A stretch of 64,000 nucleotides of DNA, from assembly GCA_965263285.1 (NCBI GenBank), contig CBDHHD010000004.1, positions 310,001-374,000 of the forward strand, given 5' to 3'. This DNA comes from JASGCP01 sp965263285. Lineage in GTDB: Bacteria; Bacteroidota; Bacteroidia; Chitinophagales; Chitinophagaceae. The notes beneath the pieces are model-generated. The model saw only the letters and a program-made list of their open reading frames with translations, did not search any database and was not told where the DNA came from. Of this stretch, positions 43,901 through 46,647 are shown piece by piece. Position 1 is the stretch's first letter, and every line of letters starts with the position of its first letter. The position numbers were made by a program, and so were the translations under genes.

Positions 43901-46351
43901 TTAGCACACTATTTGTATAATAATTATAATACTAAAGCAGATGATATTATTTGCTTGTTATTAGAACGCAGTGAATGGATGATTATTGCCATCTTAGGAG
44001 TGCTTAAGAGTGGAGCTGCTTATTGCCCTATCTCTCCTGAGTATCCCGAAGAGAGAATTTTATTTGTTCTACAAGACACTCAGCCTAAGTGTTTAATTGC
44101 AAATTGCAAATTGAAAATTGAACATGTTCAGTTTCCAATTGTTAATGTAACAGATGAACAATTTCTAAAAGAATTATATTCATTAACCATTAACCATTTA
44201 CCATTAACCATTCACTCTCATGCGTTAGCGTATATTATCTATACCTCAGGTACAACGGGAAATCCTAAGGGAGTAATGGTAGAGCATAGAAATGTAGTGA
44301 ATTATCTTTTTTGGATGAAAGTAGATAATTATTTTTTAGGAGTAAATAATATAGATACATCTATAGAATATTTCTTTGACGCACTTGCACAAGTGCTTTT
44401 TACTCCTCTTGTGGAAGGAAAGAAAGTCGTTATTGCTTCGCAAGATAGAAAGCGAGATATAATTATTTATGTAAACTATTTAATTGACAACAAAATTGAA
44501 TTAATAAAAGTAACGCCGAGTTATTTAGAATTATTAGTTGATGAGCTATTAAATGATGCATGTAAAGAGAGGATTTGTTTACGGAAAATAATTGTTGGTG
44601 GAGAAAGTACCAATCTTATATTAAGAAATAGATTGTCGTCATTGCCTTATGAAATTATTCATCACTATGGGCCTACAGAAGCCACAATTGGTTGTTTGTC
44701 AATGCTGGTAGATAAAAACAAATTGCCAGATTTTTTTTCTTTGGGAAAGTTTACACATAATATAAATGGATATATATTAAATAATAATTTACAATTATTA
44801 CCCATAGGATCTATTGGCGAATTGTATATTGGAGGTGATGGCCTAGCAAGAGGGTACTTGAATAGACCTGAATTAACTGCAGAAAGATTTATTAAGAATC
44901 CTTTTCAAACAGAAGAAGATAAAAAGAAAGATAGAAATAGCAAACTCTACAAGACAGGAGATTTAGTGCGAATTCTCCCCGATGGCAATATTGAATATAT
45001 AGGGAGAAATGATTTTCAAGTGAAGATAAGGGGCTATAGAGTTGAATTAGGAGAGATAGAGAATAGGATTCAAGGATTTCAGACTAGGATTGAAGGATTA
45101 AAGGATGAACAAGTTATTGAGCAAGCTGTAGTATTGGTTAATGAGAAAGGAGATAATAAATATTTAGTGGGATATTTTGTGGCTAAGAAGCAGGTAGATA
45201 TTGAAGAATTGAGAAGTTATCTCTCTAAGCAATTGCCCGAATATATGGTACCTACAGGATTGGTTCAAATAGAGCAAATACCTTTAACAGTGAATGGCAA
45301 ATTGGATAGAAAAGTATTGTTGAACATGGAAGTTAATTTTGTAGGAGACAATATAGAAGCTCCAGCTAATAAATTAGAATTACGAATATTACAGATTTTT
45401 GCTATATTATTATCGCTTGAGCCTAATACCATAAGTGTAAATAATAGCTTTTTTAGACTTGGAGGTAATAGTATTTTGTCGATTAGATTGGCAAGTATTT
45501 TAAATAGGGAATTTGGTACATTTTTAAGTGTAGTAGATATTTTTAAATATACTACTATTAGAGAATTAGCAGTTCAAGTAAATTATAAAAAAACTTCATT
45601 TGACTTAATTTTAATGCTAAACAATAGTGTTGCTAAACAAATAATTTATATGGTACATCCTGGAGGAGGAGGTGCAGAGGTGTATTATAATATGGCGTAT
45701 AGATTACAAGAATCTTATAGATGTTATGGCATTGGTAATTATAATTTATTTTCAGATAATAAGATGAGTGAGATAAGTCTATTAGCAAAGTATTATCTAC
45801 ATGAAATTAAAAATAACACAACAATAGAACCTTGTATTTTATTAGGCTGGTCATTAGGAGGAAAGATAGCATTAGAAATGGCTTATCATTTAGAACAACA
45901 AGGCATTAAAGATATTGTTGTTTATCTATTAGACACTATTGTAATGGATGAAACGCTAATAAAGATTTTAAATAAAGAAGAACTGAATTTGCGAGAACAA
46001 CCATTAAATGAATTGTTAGGCAATTTGAATGTAGATGAATATTATAAACAAAGAGTAATAGCTAATAGATCTATTGAAGAAAAACTTCAAAATGATGCAT
46101 TAACTGGCAAGCTAATATATAGTCGTTGTATTTTATTTAAAGCGATGCTATCTGATAAAAATGAAATTGCCGATTTTTTTCAATACAAATTATCATTGCC
46201 TTATAATAATGTAGATAAATATGTTCCTATAGAAAACATTGAAGTAATAGAAATGCAAGTTAGTCATCAAGATATCATTAAAAAAGATGATGAAATAATA
46301 GATGTTATTAATCAAAGAACATTGTTAAAAGATGTAAACAAAGAATTGTAA
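22544..46351 (+). CDS. NRPS segment 5: end of module 6 through module 12 and terminal thioesterase, 7935 residues
   Basis: An uninterrupted 23.8-kb frame; the GTG at 22544 is only the first start after frameshift 4, the homologous frame beginning at 22485. Order: A6 end, T6, Cy7, A7 (Cys, Ox inserted), T7, C8, A8, T8, C9, A9, T9, C10, A10 (Thr), T10, E10, Cy11, A11 (Cys, Ox inserted), T11, C12, A12, T12, TE. The TE (last 250 residues) has VHPGGGG, nucleophile motif GWSLGG (about 45847-45865), LLDT and SHQDI. The intact reading over this length shows selection for function. A segment beginning in the middle of an A domain cannot work alone, so it is the C-terminal 54% of one roughly 14,650-residue synthetase, provided the four upstream frameshifts are errors or are overcome. 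Confidence 0.88.
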   Translation: MIEQVVVLVNEKADNKYLVGYFVAKEQVDVEELRSYLSKQLPEYMVPTGLVQIEQMPLTVNGKLDRKTLLNIEYKISDEVIELPKNNTEELLLKIWSNLLKISESEISVTQSFFRLGGNSLLSIRLVGQLNRELLVQLSVKDIFAYPTIREISHIIEQKDTGFVYQDYMLTDIKKEDYSLFPLNNVQQAYYMGRIDLFEIGNISTGGYSEFVVDDLSVENLEKALNRLVLRHAGLRTVFTDQGQQILPADNCHYSIPVNKITTEEALLDIRNRLLNMKVDVARFPIIVIEVSEYKGSYVIHFMSDAIIMDDNSMRIFFTELVKIYNNLDIVLPTLHITYHEYILALQRIRDSKLFDKAKTYWETKLEDYDFSCNLPIVIEPSMVKQSTTKRGLRIIEKETYDILQEKLAKIQLSPTSLLLSLYGKVLCRWSGQDKFSINLTLFNRLPLHKEVNDILGDFTNLELYNYDDVKSRDIVEHYLKGVQNVLWDDIENNLFDGIDFQRLIRERKQWSISKAIAPIVLTSVLGFKEKKEEGDVVNLFGRQHYSISRTSQVWIDNAVYEDYNGNLILRWDFVEQLFLPEVIEGMLDEYAYLIRKIAAMDIQRDRLEFYRLPATYQHIIEKYNATAEEYDVKTIIDFYDNCVIQDACKCNAIAVLEGGNNKQAYKHREVAIGSKNIATHLYKYYKEEQTVAILSEKGYNQVVSSLGIMQSGKAYIPLNIHWSVSRILEIMEESGTKVLLISKKEYEHKIQLQGSNIRLLIIEELLLKEQEKNIHLPIVLLSDIAYIIYTSGSTGKPKGVAISHENMMNTIVAVNNRYKVTEKDSVLALSELSFDLSVYDIFGLLLVGGGIVFVNDEERQDPQHWLSLIEKHKITLWNTVPQLAELLVDEARTREMRLDSIRLYLLSGDWLPLQLPDKIKRQSKDTQVISLGGATEGSVWSIWYEIKNINPDWKSIPYGYPMPNQQIYILNHELIHSPVGVEGDIYIGGKGVAQGYWNNQEQTDKQFKEHHELGKIYKTGDRGILHAEGWVEFRGRKDFQVKIRGYRVELEEIENKLNKLEGVKQSAVQLFKKNNSEVLVGFVVREQLITKGVDENFDKEVFKLEQRGIRKGLTDTIIFKDNGIAEQEYRLTKSYRNFGDRVVEASLIDTIIREAKQIKVKTKNVGDSLLTKDKIARVLTRLQGKSLSDKILPKYLYPSGGSAYPIECYVRVSESGIEGIEGGVYYYHPLNNALQRVEDHSNNNQDSIELIVNWSAIKPLYGDFADKLVWIELGHILELLSTELNRLGIAFDIQIKQENRDESKMVLAEIVLGVDGNQIEQLTSELTAYYVSKRGNIYEGLIDLDKYSVFERAIEQAKILENGKGMIVVECDSRIDKACLVSQWIGSGIMIERVKQQLLQYDIGGCPLGSEFGENELYSMVIGYIANEEKTKGESKVAVDKLSKVINDNLGLPDYMSLQEIVFLDSMPLTANGKLDKSRLPDPEIEWQSYIAPNTQEEQEMVEIWSEILNIDKNKIGIEDSFFNLGGHSITAIRLISKINSRFNFGLSFKDLFEYSTIRGLIKNSITLKQREQEGDYMPYQLIDSGVVISKEDYEDCYPAGMLQLGMFFEQEKLGHGTYLAFQIQYFSGKCNREKIESCLQTIINRHDILRTVYRMLEDGNIYALVQKRVEVKSKLFFVTDSIEEVRKKEIALAFNREITGLYRFYIIEQAEGFVLFFSFHHAILDGYSLNLFIRELVDLYQHDNDKLYEEEQSKLLYGEFIRNELSALKNEDTRLFWREYLAESILLTPQWNFSKSNGISVVAERQQIEGLRLGQIEDIASKYSCTVEELLLLSYMTVLSLFFNERDIIIGLEKHNRIEKEGGDRQLGLFVTILPFRYELRDKEALGTALSRLRDSVKKIVNHKQYPYNEIKQQLGGRDLFDIAYSYNDFSHFVGNEKRTHINEFLNEELSNITSILFICKVYKYSGGYGFVFSGHSNNIDQAYLSYFVRYYNSVLDQLYKEERVVFKLMDEDYQYLVYDYNKTEREYPKDKTIHQLFEEQVARTPNNIAVVFEDKKLTYQELNNKANQLANYLYNNYQTKADDIICLLLERSEWMIIAILGVFKSGAAYCPISPEYPEERILFILQDTQPKCLITNCKLEIENVQFVIVNLTNEQFLKELYSLTINHLPLTISPHALAYIIYTSGTTGNPKGVMIEHVGVINLIYALDKSHFWQDEERILNFLSYIFDPSVEQFFISLLKGFTLFMISEELIQDADGLISFINKNEITHFQTTPSYFNSLPIVMLPTLHRLILGGERVTNEIRNKVYKTIFDNILFLNEYGPTETTVTSLVSSLNNTIDLNIGSPISNSCIYILNKEGLLLPQGSIGELYIGGDGVARGYLNRPELTKERFIKNPFQTEGEKQKNRNSKLYKTGDLVRMLPDGNIEYIGRNDFQVKIRGYRIELEEIENRIQGFHDFRMIEQVVVLVNDKGDNKYLVGYFVANEQVDIEELRSYLSKQLPEYMVPTGLVKIEHMPLTENGKFDRKALLNIEYKISGEVIELPKNNTEERVLKIWSNLLQIAELELSVTQSFFRLGGNSILSIRLMNLINKEFNTSFSVRIIFERNTIRQLAEYLLEGNIEIIAVQKQSFNSDEEQVLSYAQNRLWFIYQYDKKNSAVYNIPMVFEMDKSVDKEKLKESLLFVVEKHEILRIIIEENENGITYQSVKAISDNLIQEEIYSSKSDVENKILSIVKYSFQLDKELPIQIRFFMPKKKDGKIVLTIVIHHIAFDGWSVEVFQKEVYHAYQLLVNQKPLTHTTNIQYKDYALWQRNFLQEERWDKELNYWKEQLDGYNNSHLPVDFSRPLEINYEGDAIVALLSKETSQNVKAVAKELNASLYSVLLSGYYLFLSAYSNEQDIVVGSPFANRHYAGTEDMIGFFVNSLALRVQIDFKDTLKAYIEKVNTIVVQGQNNQDIPFEQLVEELHVERDTSRHPIFQIMFVVQDFGNHNDKTLFKSYQPNRINRMPAKFDITTMLSERNDGLQIYFNYATVLYKRETIERFVKTYKFILTQILNDSLDNDLNSIRFIDDREYNYLLYDYNKTEREYPKDKTIHQLFEEQVARTPNNIAVVFEEKELTYQELNNKANQLAYYLYNNYQTKADDIICLLLERSEWMIIAILGVLKSSSAYCPISPEYPEERILFILQDTQPKCLITNCKLQIANVQFPIVNLTDEQFLKKLYSLTINHLPLTIHSHALAYIIYTSGTTGNPKGVMIEHSSVINLQMAQHRIWLEPIKENKIFRLLLYANYSFDAFVSELFVSICHGHISYLISSDIQQDFYLLANYIQINNIEIATLPPAILQKDGFLSLDKMILAGESPNIDIIKRYYEQNIEVFNAYGPTEITVCATMHHYSMGDSNNNIGKPIDNKSIYVLNNNLQLLPIGSIGELYIGGDGLARGYLNRPELTAERFVVNPFQTEEEKKQHRNGRLYKTGDVVRMLPDGNIEYIGRNDFQVKIRGYRIELGEIETRIQGFQTRIEGLKDEQVIEQAVVLINEKGDNRYLVGYFVAKEQVDIEELRSYLSKQLPEYMVPTGLVQIEQMPLTVNGKLDRNVLLNIEYKITDKVIELPKNNTEERLLKIWSNLLKISESELSVMQSFFCLGGNSILSIRLMNLINKEFNTSFSVRIIFERNTIRQLAEYLLEGNIEIIAVQKQSFNSEEDQILSYAQNRLWFIYQYDKKNSAVYNIPMVFELDKVLDKEKLKEVLLFVVEKHEILRTIIEENENGITYQSVKAISDNLIQEEIYSSKSDVESKILSAISYSFQLDKELPIQIKFFMPKKKDDTIVLTIVVHHIAFDGWSVGVFQKEVYHAYQLLVNQKPLTHATNIQYKDYALWQRNFLQGTRYKKELNYWKGQLDGYNNSHLATDFSRSLEINYEGDAIVALLSKETSQNLKAVAKELNASLYSVLLSGYYLFLSAYSNEQDIVVGSPFGNRHYAGTEDMIGFFVNSLALRVHINFKDTLKAYIKKVNAIVTQGQNNQDIPFEQLVEELHVERDTSRHPIFQIMFGVQDVGGDDTILFKSYQSNRTNIIPAKFDITTMVSERNDGLQIYFNYATVLYKRETIERFVKTYEFILTQIVREQLNSNLNSIRFIDDGEYNYLVYDYNKTEKEFPKDKTIHQLFEEQVARTPNNIAVVFEEKQLTYQELNSKANQLAHYLHHHYNTKTDDIICLLLERSEWMIISILGVLKSGAAYCPISPEYPEERILFILQDTQPKCLITNCKLKIENVQFPIVNVIDEELLKVLYSLTINHLPLIISPYALAYIIYTSGTTGNPKGVMVEHRNIVRLFKATENKFQFNNQDVWSLFHEYFFDFSVWEIWGALIYGGKLWVVPELCRKDLLMFYHASIQQGITILNQTPRLFYALMEIIFNEHTARMNQLPYRFVVFGGDTLDPLYIEKFYKKYSTISLVNMYGITETTIHVSYKLMFQGEERVSNIGRPIEDLQAFVLDNNMSLVPIVAIGELYIGGDGLARGYLNRPELTAERFIKNPFQTEEEKQQNRNGRLYKTGDIVRMLPDGNIEYIGRNDFQVKIRGYRIELGEIENRIQGFQTRIEGLKDEQVIEQAVVLINEKGDNRYLVGYFVAKEQVDVEELRSYLSKQLPDYMVPTGLVQIEQMPLTVNGKLDRKALLAIEYNLADSNEYKAPTNELEQQLLSIWEKLLGNNNIGVEDDFFRVGGDSIRSIQLSSQLRAHMGVDISVKDIFQYRTIAQLSEQISFNFREKDVVRETGRLEGEVGLLPIQKWFFEKDYPNPDYFNQAFEIKTELLNKEVLIQAIADLVDYHDAFRLSYKKDEAGNIIQYYDSTKPMTPVVFYNLTNYKDKVSQKRIWYNQGHQELDRWKGNLYKIFYMEDEEEKKAYIGMIFHHLIIDGVSWRILYDDLFLLYQGKSLGDKKTSYRQWANSLLEYGAQIDSSWDAIYKEWTIQWQEQNEEFTRWSDNEDNCFVTISLSKEETEQLIYQGNKPYHTEINDLLLYSLAASFRQVFGKSDLFITLESHGREEWKEEIRIGNTMGWFTTMHPVCLSVGEDISESIISIKERLHSIERNGLGYGIRWGYSHMPCVVFNYLGVIDGKERQQPWSLKIKDTGIWVDSKNVTIQENRLQIGSVVENGQFRFTMAGRLSKEKMGLWGQAWEMELKNMIQHLLKRNTVIYSPSDFKDIRSEVDVRRLIIEPNKEKRYDWFEMTDLQKAYLLGRLDNFEIGGISNTIYIRFCFSEIDIKELNRALNQLIVWQPALRTIFSMEILKQRYLRMEEIDVYTIEEINLETERYTEVHNEEIANRVFRKDYDAGKFPLFHFVAVRYNDIVVLHHSMDLIILDAQSRQSFWTILIQLYKNKDYQPAFSAISFKDYQDIVSQLRYSSWYERDKRYWEEKLSNMPGKPPLLGLEDTSWIKKAHFSEHTLFVDKSTWMSFCRKIESYRLSPAGVILALFGKVIGYYSGVAEFLITITLFNRYHVHKDANQLWGDFTNTDFFHFLDVGGLFPTIERTSRRLLDDIEHQLYGGQNVQRDWIRAHVADIHKIVSPIVFTGVFNTTGWNDNIVDKEKYFPGEYIEKRYSMGQTSQAWIDLQAIGTEEGFSSKWLFVSELFSKEQIGQMNGQMIAWIEWLSKNDWKEKCVISPLSAFDRNCIFEYEERGRVLAPKIERSWLQEYEEKVIQNLSLRDRVSVIDSEQNRMYTHKEIWDLSKKIASILVSEDRTTVAILSEKGMLQVVSSLGIMQSGQAYIPLNIHWSVSRILEIMEESGTKVLLISKKEYEHKRQLQVSNIRLLIIDELLTKEWEKNIHLPIVLLSDIAYIIYTSGSTGKPKGVAISHENMMNTIVAVNNRYKVTEKDSVLALSELSFDLSVYDIFGLLLVGGGIVFVNDEERQDPRHWLALIEKHKITLWNTVPQLAELLVDEARAREMRLDSIRLYLLSGDWLPLQLPDKIKRQSKDTQVISLGGATEGSVWSIWYEIKNINPDWKSIPYGYPMPNQQIYILNHELIHSPVGVEGDIYIGGKGVAQGYWNNEEQTDKQFKEHHELGKIYKTGDRGILHAEGWVEFRGRKDFQVKIRGYRVELEEIENKLNKLEGVKQSAVQLFKKNNSEVLVGFVVREQLITKGADENFDKEVFKLEQRGIRKDLTDTIIFKDNGIAEQEYRLTKSYRNFGDRVVEASLIDTIIREAKQIKVKTKNVGDSLLTKDKIARVLTRLQGKSLSDKILPKYLYPSVGSAYLIECYVRVSESGIKGIEEGVYYYHPLNNALQRVEDHSNNDQDSIELVVNWSAIKSLYGDFADKLVWIELGHILELLSTELNRLGIAFDIQIKQENKDESKMVLAEIVLGVDGNQIEQLTSELTAYYVSKRGNVYEGLIDLDKYSVFDRAIEQAKILENGKGMIVVECDSRRDKACLVSQWIGSGIMIERVKQQLLQYDIGGCPLGSEFGENELYSMVIGYIANEEKTKGESKVAVDKLSKVINDNLGLPDYMSLQEIVFLDSMPLTANGKLDKSRLSDPEIEWQSYIAPVTKEEQEMVEIWSEILNIDKGKISIEGSFFNLGGHSITAIRLISKINSRFNFGLSFKDLFEYPTIRGLIKNSITLKQREQEGDYMPYQLIDSGVVISKEDYEDCYPAGMLQLGMFFEQEKLGHGTYLAFQIQYFSGKCNREKIESCLQTIINRHDILRTEYRMLEDGNIYALVQKRVEVKSKLFFVSDSIEEVRKKEIALAFNREIAGLYRFYIIEQVEGFVLFFSFHHAILDGYSLNLFIRELVDLYQHDNDKLYEEEQSKLLYGEFIRNDLSALKNEDTRLFWREYLAESILLTPQWNFSKSKGVSVVAERQQIEGLRLRQIEDIASKYSCTVEELLLLSYMTVLSLFFNERDIIIGLEKHNRIEKEGGDRQLGLFVTMLPFRYELRDKEALGTALSRLRDSVKKIVNHKQYPYNEIKQQLGGRDLFDIAYSYNDFSNFVGNEKIAHINEFLNEELGNITSILFICKVYKYSGGYGFVFSGHSSNIDQAYLSYFVRYYNSVLDQLCKEERVVFKLMDEDYQYLVYDYNKTEREYPKDKTIHQLFEEQVTRTPNNIAVVFEEKQLTYQELNNKANQLAHYLYNNYNTKADDIICLLLERSEWMIIAILGVLKSGAAYCPISPEYPEERILFVLQDTQPKCLIANCKLKIEHVQFPIVNVTDEQFLKELYSLTINHLPLTIHSHALAYIIYTSGTTGNPKGVMVEHRNVVNYLFWMKVDNYFLGVNNIDTSIEYFFDALAQVLFTPLVEGKKVVIASQDRKRDIIIYVNYLIDNKIELIKVTPSYLELLVDELLNDACKERICLRKIIVGGESTNLILRNRLSSLPYEIIHHYGPTEATIGCLSMLVDKNKLPDFFSLGKFTHNINGYILNNNLQLLPIGSIGELYIGGDGLARGYLNRPELTAERFIKNPFQTEEDKKKDRNSKLYKTGDLVRILPDGNIEYIGRNDFQVKIRGYRVELGEIENRIQGFQTRIEGLKDEQVIEQAVVLVNEKGDNKYLVGYFVAKKQVDIEELRSYLSKQLPEYMVPTGLVQIEQIPLTVNGKLDRKVLLNMEVNFVGDNIEAPANKLELRILQIFAILLSLEPNTISVNNSFFRLGGNSILSIRLASILNREFGTFLSVVDIFKYTTIRELAVQVNYKKTSFDLILMLNNSVAKQIIYMVHPGGGGAEVYYNMAYRLQESYRCYGIGNYNLFSDNKMSEISLLAKYYLHEIKNNTTIEPCILLGWSLGGKIALEMAYHLEQQGIKDIVVYLLDTIVMDETLIKILNKEELNLREQPLNELLGNLNVDEYYKQRVIANRSIEEKLQNDALTGKLIYSRCILFKAMLSDKNEIADFFQYKLSLPYNNVDKYVPIENIEVIEMQVSHQDIIKKDDEIIDVINQRTLLKDVNKEL
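23045..27250 (+). other. NRPS module 7: Cy, A (Cys) with inserted oxidase, T: thiazole-forming
   Basis: Cy about 23050-24360 (DAIIMDDNS). A about 24390-26990, cysteine code. An extra 310-residue block at about 25920-26850 sits between A8 (KIRGYR) and A10 (TANGKLDK): YRLTKSYRNFG, YLYPSGGSAYP, GGVYYYHP. This is the FMN-dependent thiazoline oxidase of the McbC/nitroreductase type, at the same position as in epothilone and myxothiazol synthetases. T about 27015-27240. Product: thiazole. Confidence 0.8.
24650..28690 (+). repeat. 4.0-kb direct repeat, copy 1 (A-Ox-T-C of modules 7/8); copy 2 at 39794-43834
   Basis: Offset 15144 throughout. It covers A7 with its oxidase, T7 and C8 against A11, Ox11, T11 and C12. 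Notable coding differences lie in the FMN-binding motif of the oxidase. Confidence 0.85.
25920..26850 (+). other. Inserted thiazoline oxidase (Ox) domain of module 7
   Basis: Begins around YRLTKSYRNFG and ends before GESKVAVDKLSK. The YPSGGSAYP stretch corresponds to the FMN-phosphate-binding YPSAGxLYP of the family, and GGVYYYHPLNNAL matches the following GxYxYxPxxHxL motif. Oxidizes the Cys-derived thiazoline on the carrier protein to thiazole. Confidence 0.8.
27320..30410 (+). other. NRPS module 8: C, A (unassigned), T
   Basis: C about 27325-28590 (HHAILDG), A about 28600-30150, T about 30175-30400. The code read by eye is D-P-E-Q-I-G-E-V-T (FDPSVEQ, QTTPS, LILGGE, NEYGPTETTVT), which has the G-E-V of Asn-type codes but differs elsewhere; I do not assign a substrate. 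Confidence 0.65.
30440..33610 (+). other. NRPS module 9: C, A (aromatic-type), T
   Basis: C about 30445-31760 (HHIAFDG), A about 31775-33330, T about 33370-33600 (FFCLGGNSI). Code D-A-S-T-I-A-A-V-C differs from the gramicidin synthetase Phe code (DAWTIAAVC) at one place, so Phe or Tyr is likely. The C domain is a near copy of C4 and C10. Confidence 0.65.
33640..38130 (+). other. NRPS module 10: C, A (Thr), T, E
   Basis: C about 33650-34960, A about 34975-36560, T about 36590-36805 (FFRVGGDSI), E about 36855-38110. Code D-F-W-N-V-G-M-I-H (FDFSVW, NQTPR, VFGGDT, NMYGITETTIH) matches the threonine code DFWNIGMVH with two conservative changes. The A5 motif is YGITE instead of YGPTE. Epimerization gives the D-residue before Cy11. 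Confidence 0.75.
36374..40704 (+). repeat. 4.3-kb direct repeat, copy 2 of 14745-19075
   Basis: Same block as in modules 4/5, here T10-E10-Cy11 and most of A11. Between the copies the preceding A-domain core differs (unassigned in A4, Thr in A10), so the E-Cy-Cys unit has been reused behind different substrates. Confidence 0.85.
38180..42400 (+). other. NRPS module 11: Cy, A (Cys) with altered oxidase insert, T
   Basis: Cy about 38185-39500 (DLIILDAQS), A about 39530-42130 with cysteine code, Ox about 41060-42000, T about 42160-42390. In the oxidase the FMN-motif reads YPSVGSAYL where module 7 has YPSGGSAYP: a Gly-to-Val and a Pro-to-Leu change. The ring may stay a thiazoline if this lowers activity. 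Confidence 0.75.
41060..42000 (+). other. Inserted oxidase domain of module 11, FMN motif altered
   Basis: A near copy of the module 7 oxidase. Substitutions relative to it include YPSVGSAYL for YPSGGSAYP (about 41278-41305). The rest of the domain (GVYYYHP, GGCPLGSEFGE) is kept. Confidence 0.7.
42470..46351 (+). other. NRPS module 12: C, A (Asp-like), T, terminal TE
   Basis: C about 42475-43740 (HHAILDG), A about 43745-45330, T about 45350-45590 (FFRLGGNSI), TE about 45620-46351. Code D-A-A-K-I-G-H-I-G shares its last six positions with the aspartate code (DLTKVGHIG) but not positions 2-3. TE has GWSLGG with catalytic Ser and a His in SHQD; it could cyclize or hydrolyse the chain. Confidence 0.7.
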
Positions 46352-46402
46352 ATTGCAGACATAAAATGTATTTGATTGCTTGTTGAGATTAGTAAAATTG
46401 TT

Positions 46403-46420
46403 GGTATAACGATTTTTTTA
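46403..46420 (+). repeat. Second copy of the ISL3-like terminus, inverted relative to 1773-1790
   Basis: GGTATAACGATTTTTTTA is the exact reverse complement of 1773-1790. The two 18-bp copies face each other across the 44-kb NRPS gene. No transposase sequence follows on the inside or outside of this copy. Confidence 0.6.
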
Positions 46421-46597
46421 TGGGACCAATTTAACCCAACTTGGTAAAAAAATAGAAAAAAGCAGGAAAAACAGCTGTTTTTTAGGGAGTGTCAATTTTA
46501 TAAAGTATTGATTTTGAATATTTTGAAAAAAAAGTGTGAAAAACCGAATTTGTAGTCCCTAAAATAAGTTAATCTTTTGTTAATATTTTAAAAAATA

Positions 46598-46628
46598 TTG
46601 TTTTTCTCATTTTGAGCCTTTATTTTTG
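46598..46628 (+). promoter_or_regulatory. Bacteroidota-type promoter (TTG, 20 bp, TATTTTTG)
   Basis: TTG at 46598-46600 and TATTTTTG at 46621-46628 (TAnnTTTG consensus), 20 bp apart, the spacing known for the major sigma factor of this phylum. It points to the 47945-58180 operon and now lies behind the IS481 element, 1.3 kb from the first intact gene. Confidence 0.5.
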
Positions 46629-46647
46629 CACTATGTATTTAAAAGTG

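Larger units (their letters stand above)
46352..46645. other. Intergenic region between NRPS and IS481 element
   Basis: Holds an ISL3-like terminus (46403-46420), a spaced inverted pair TTTTAGGGA/TCCCTAAAA (46480-46488 and 46556-46564), a Bacteroidota-type promoter (46598-46628) and the first codons of the frame split by the insertion sequence. No clear intrinsic terminator for the NRPS gene is visible. Confidence 0.5.
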
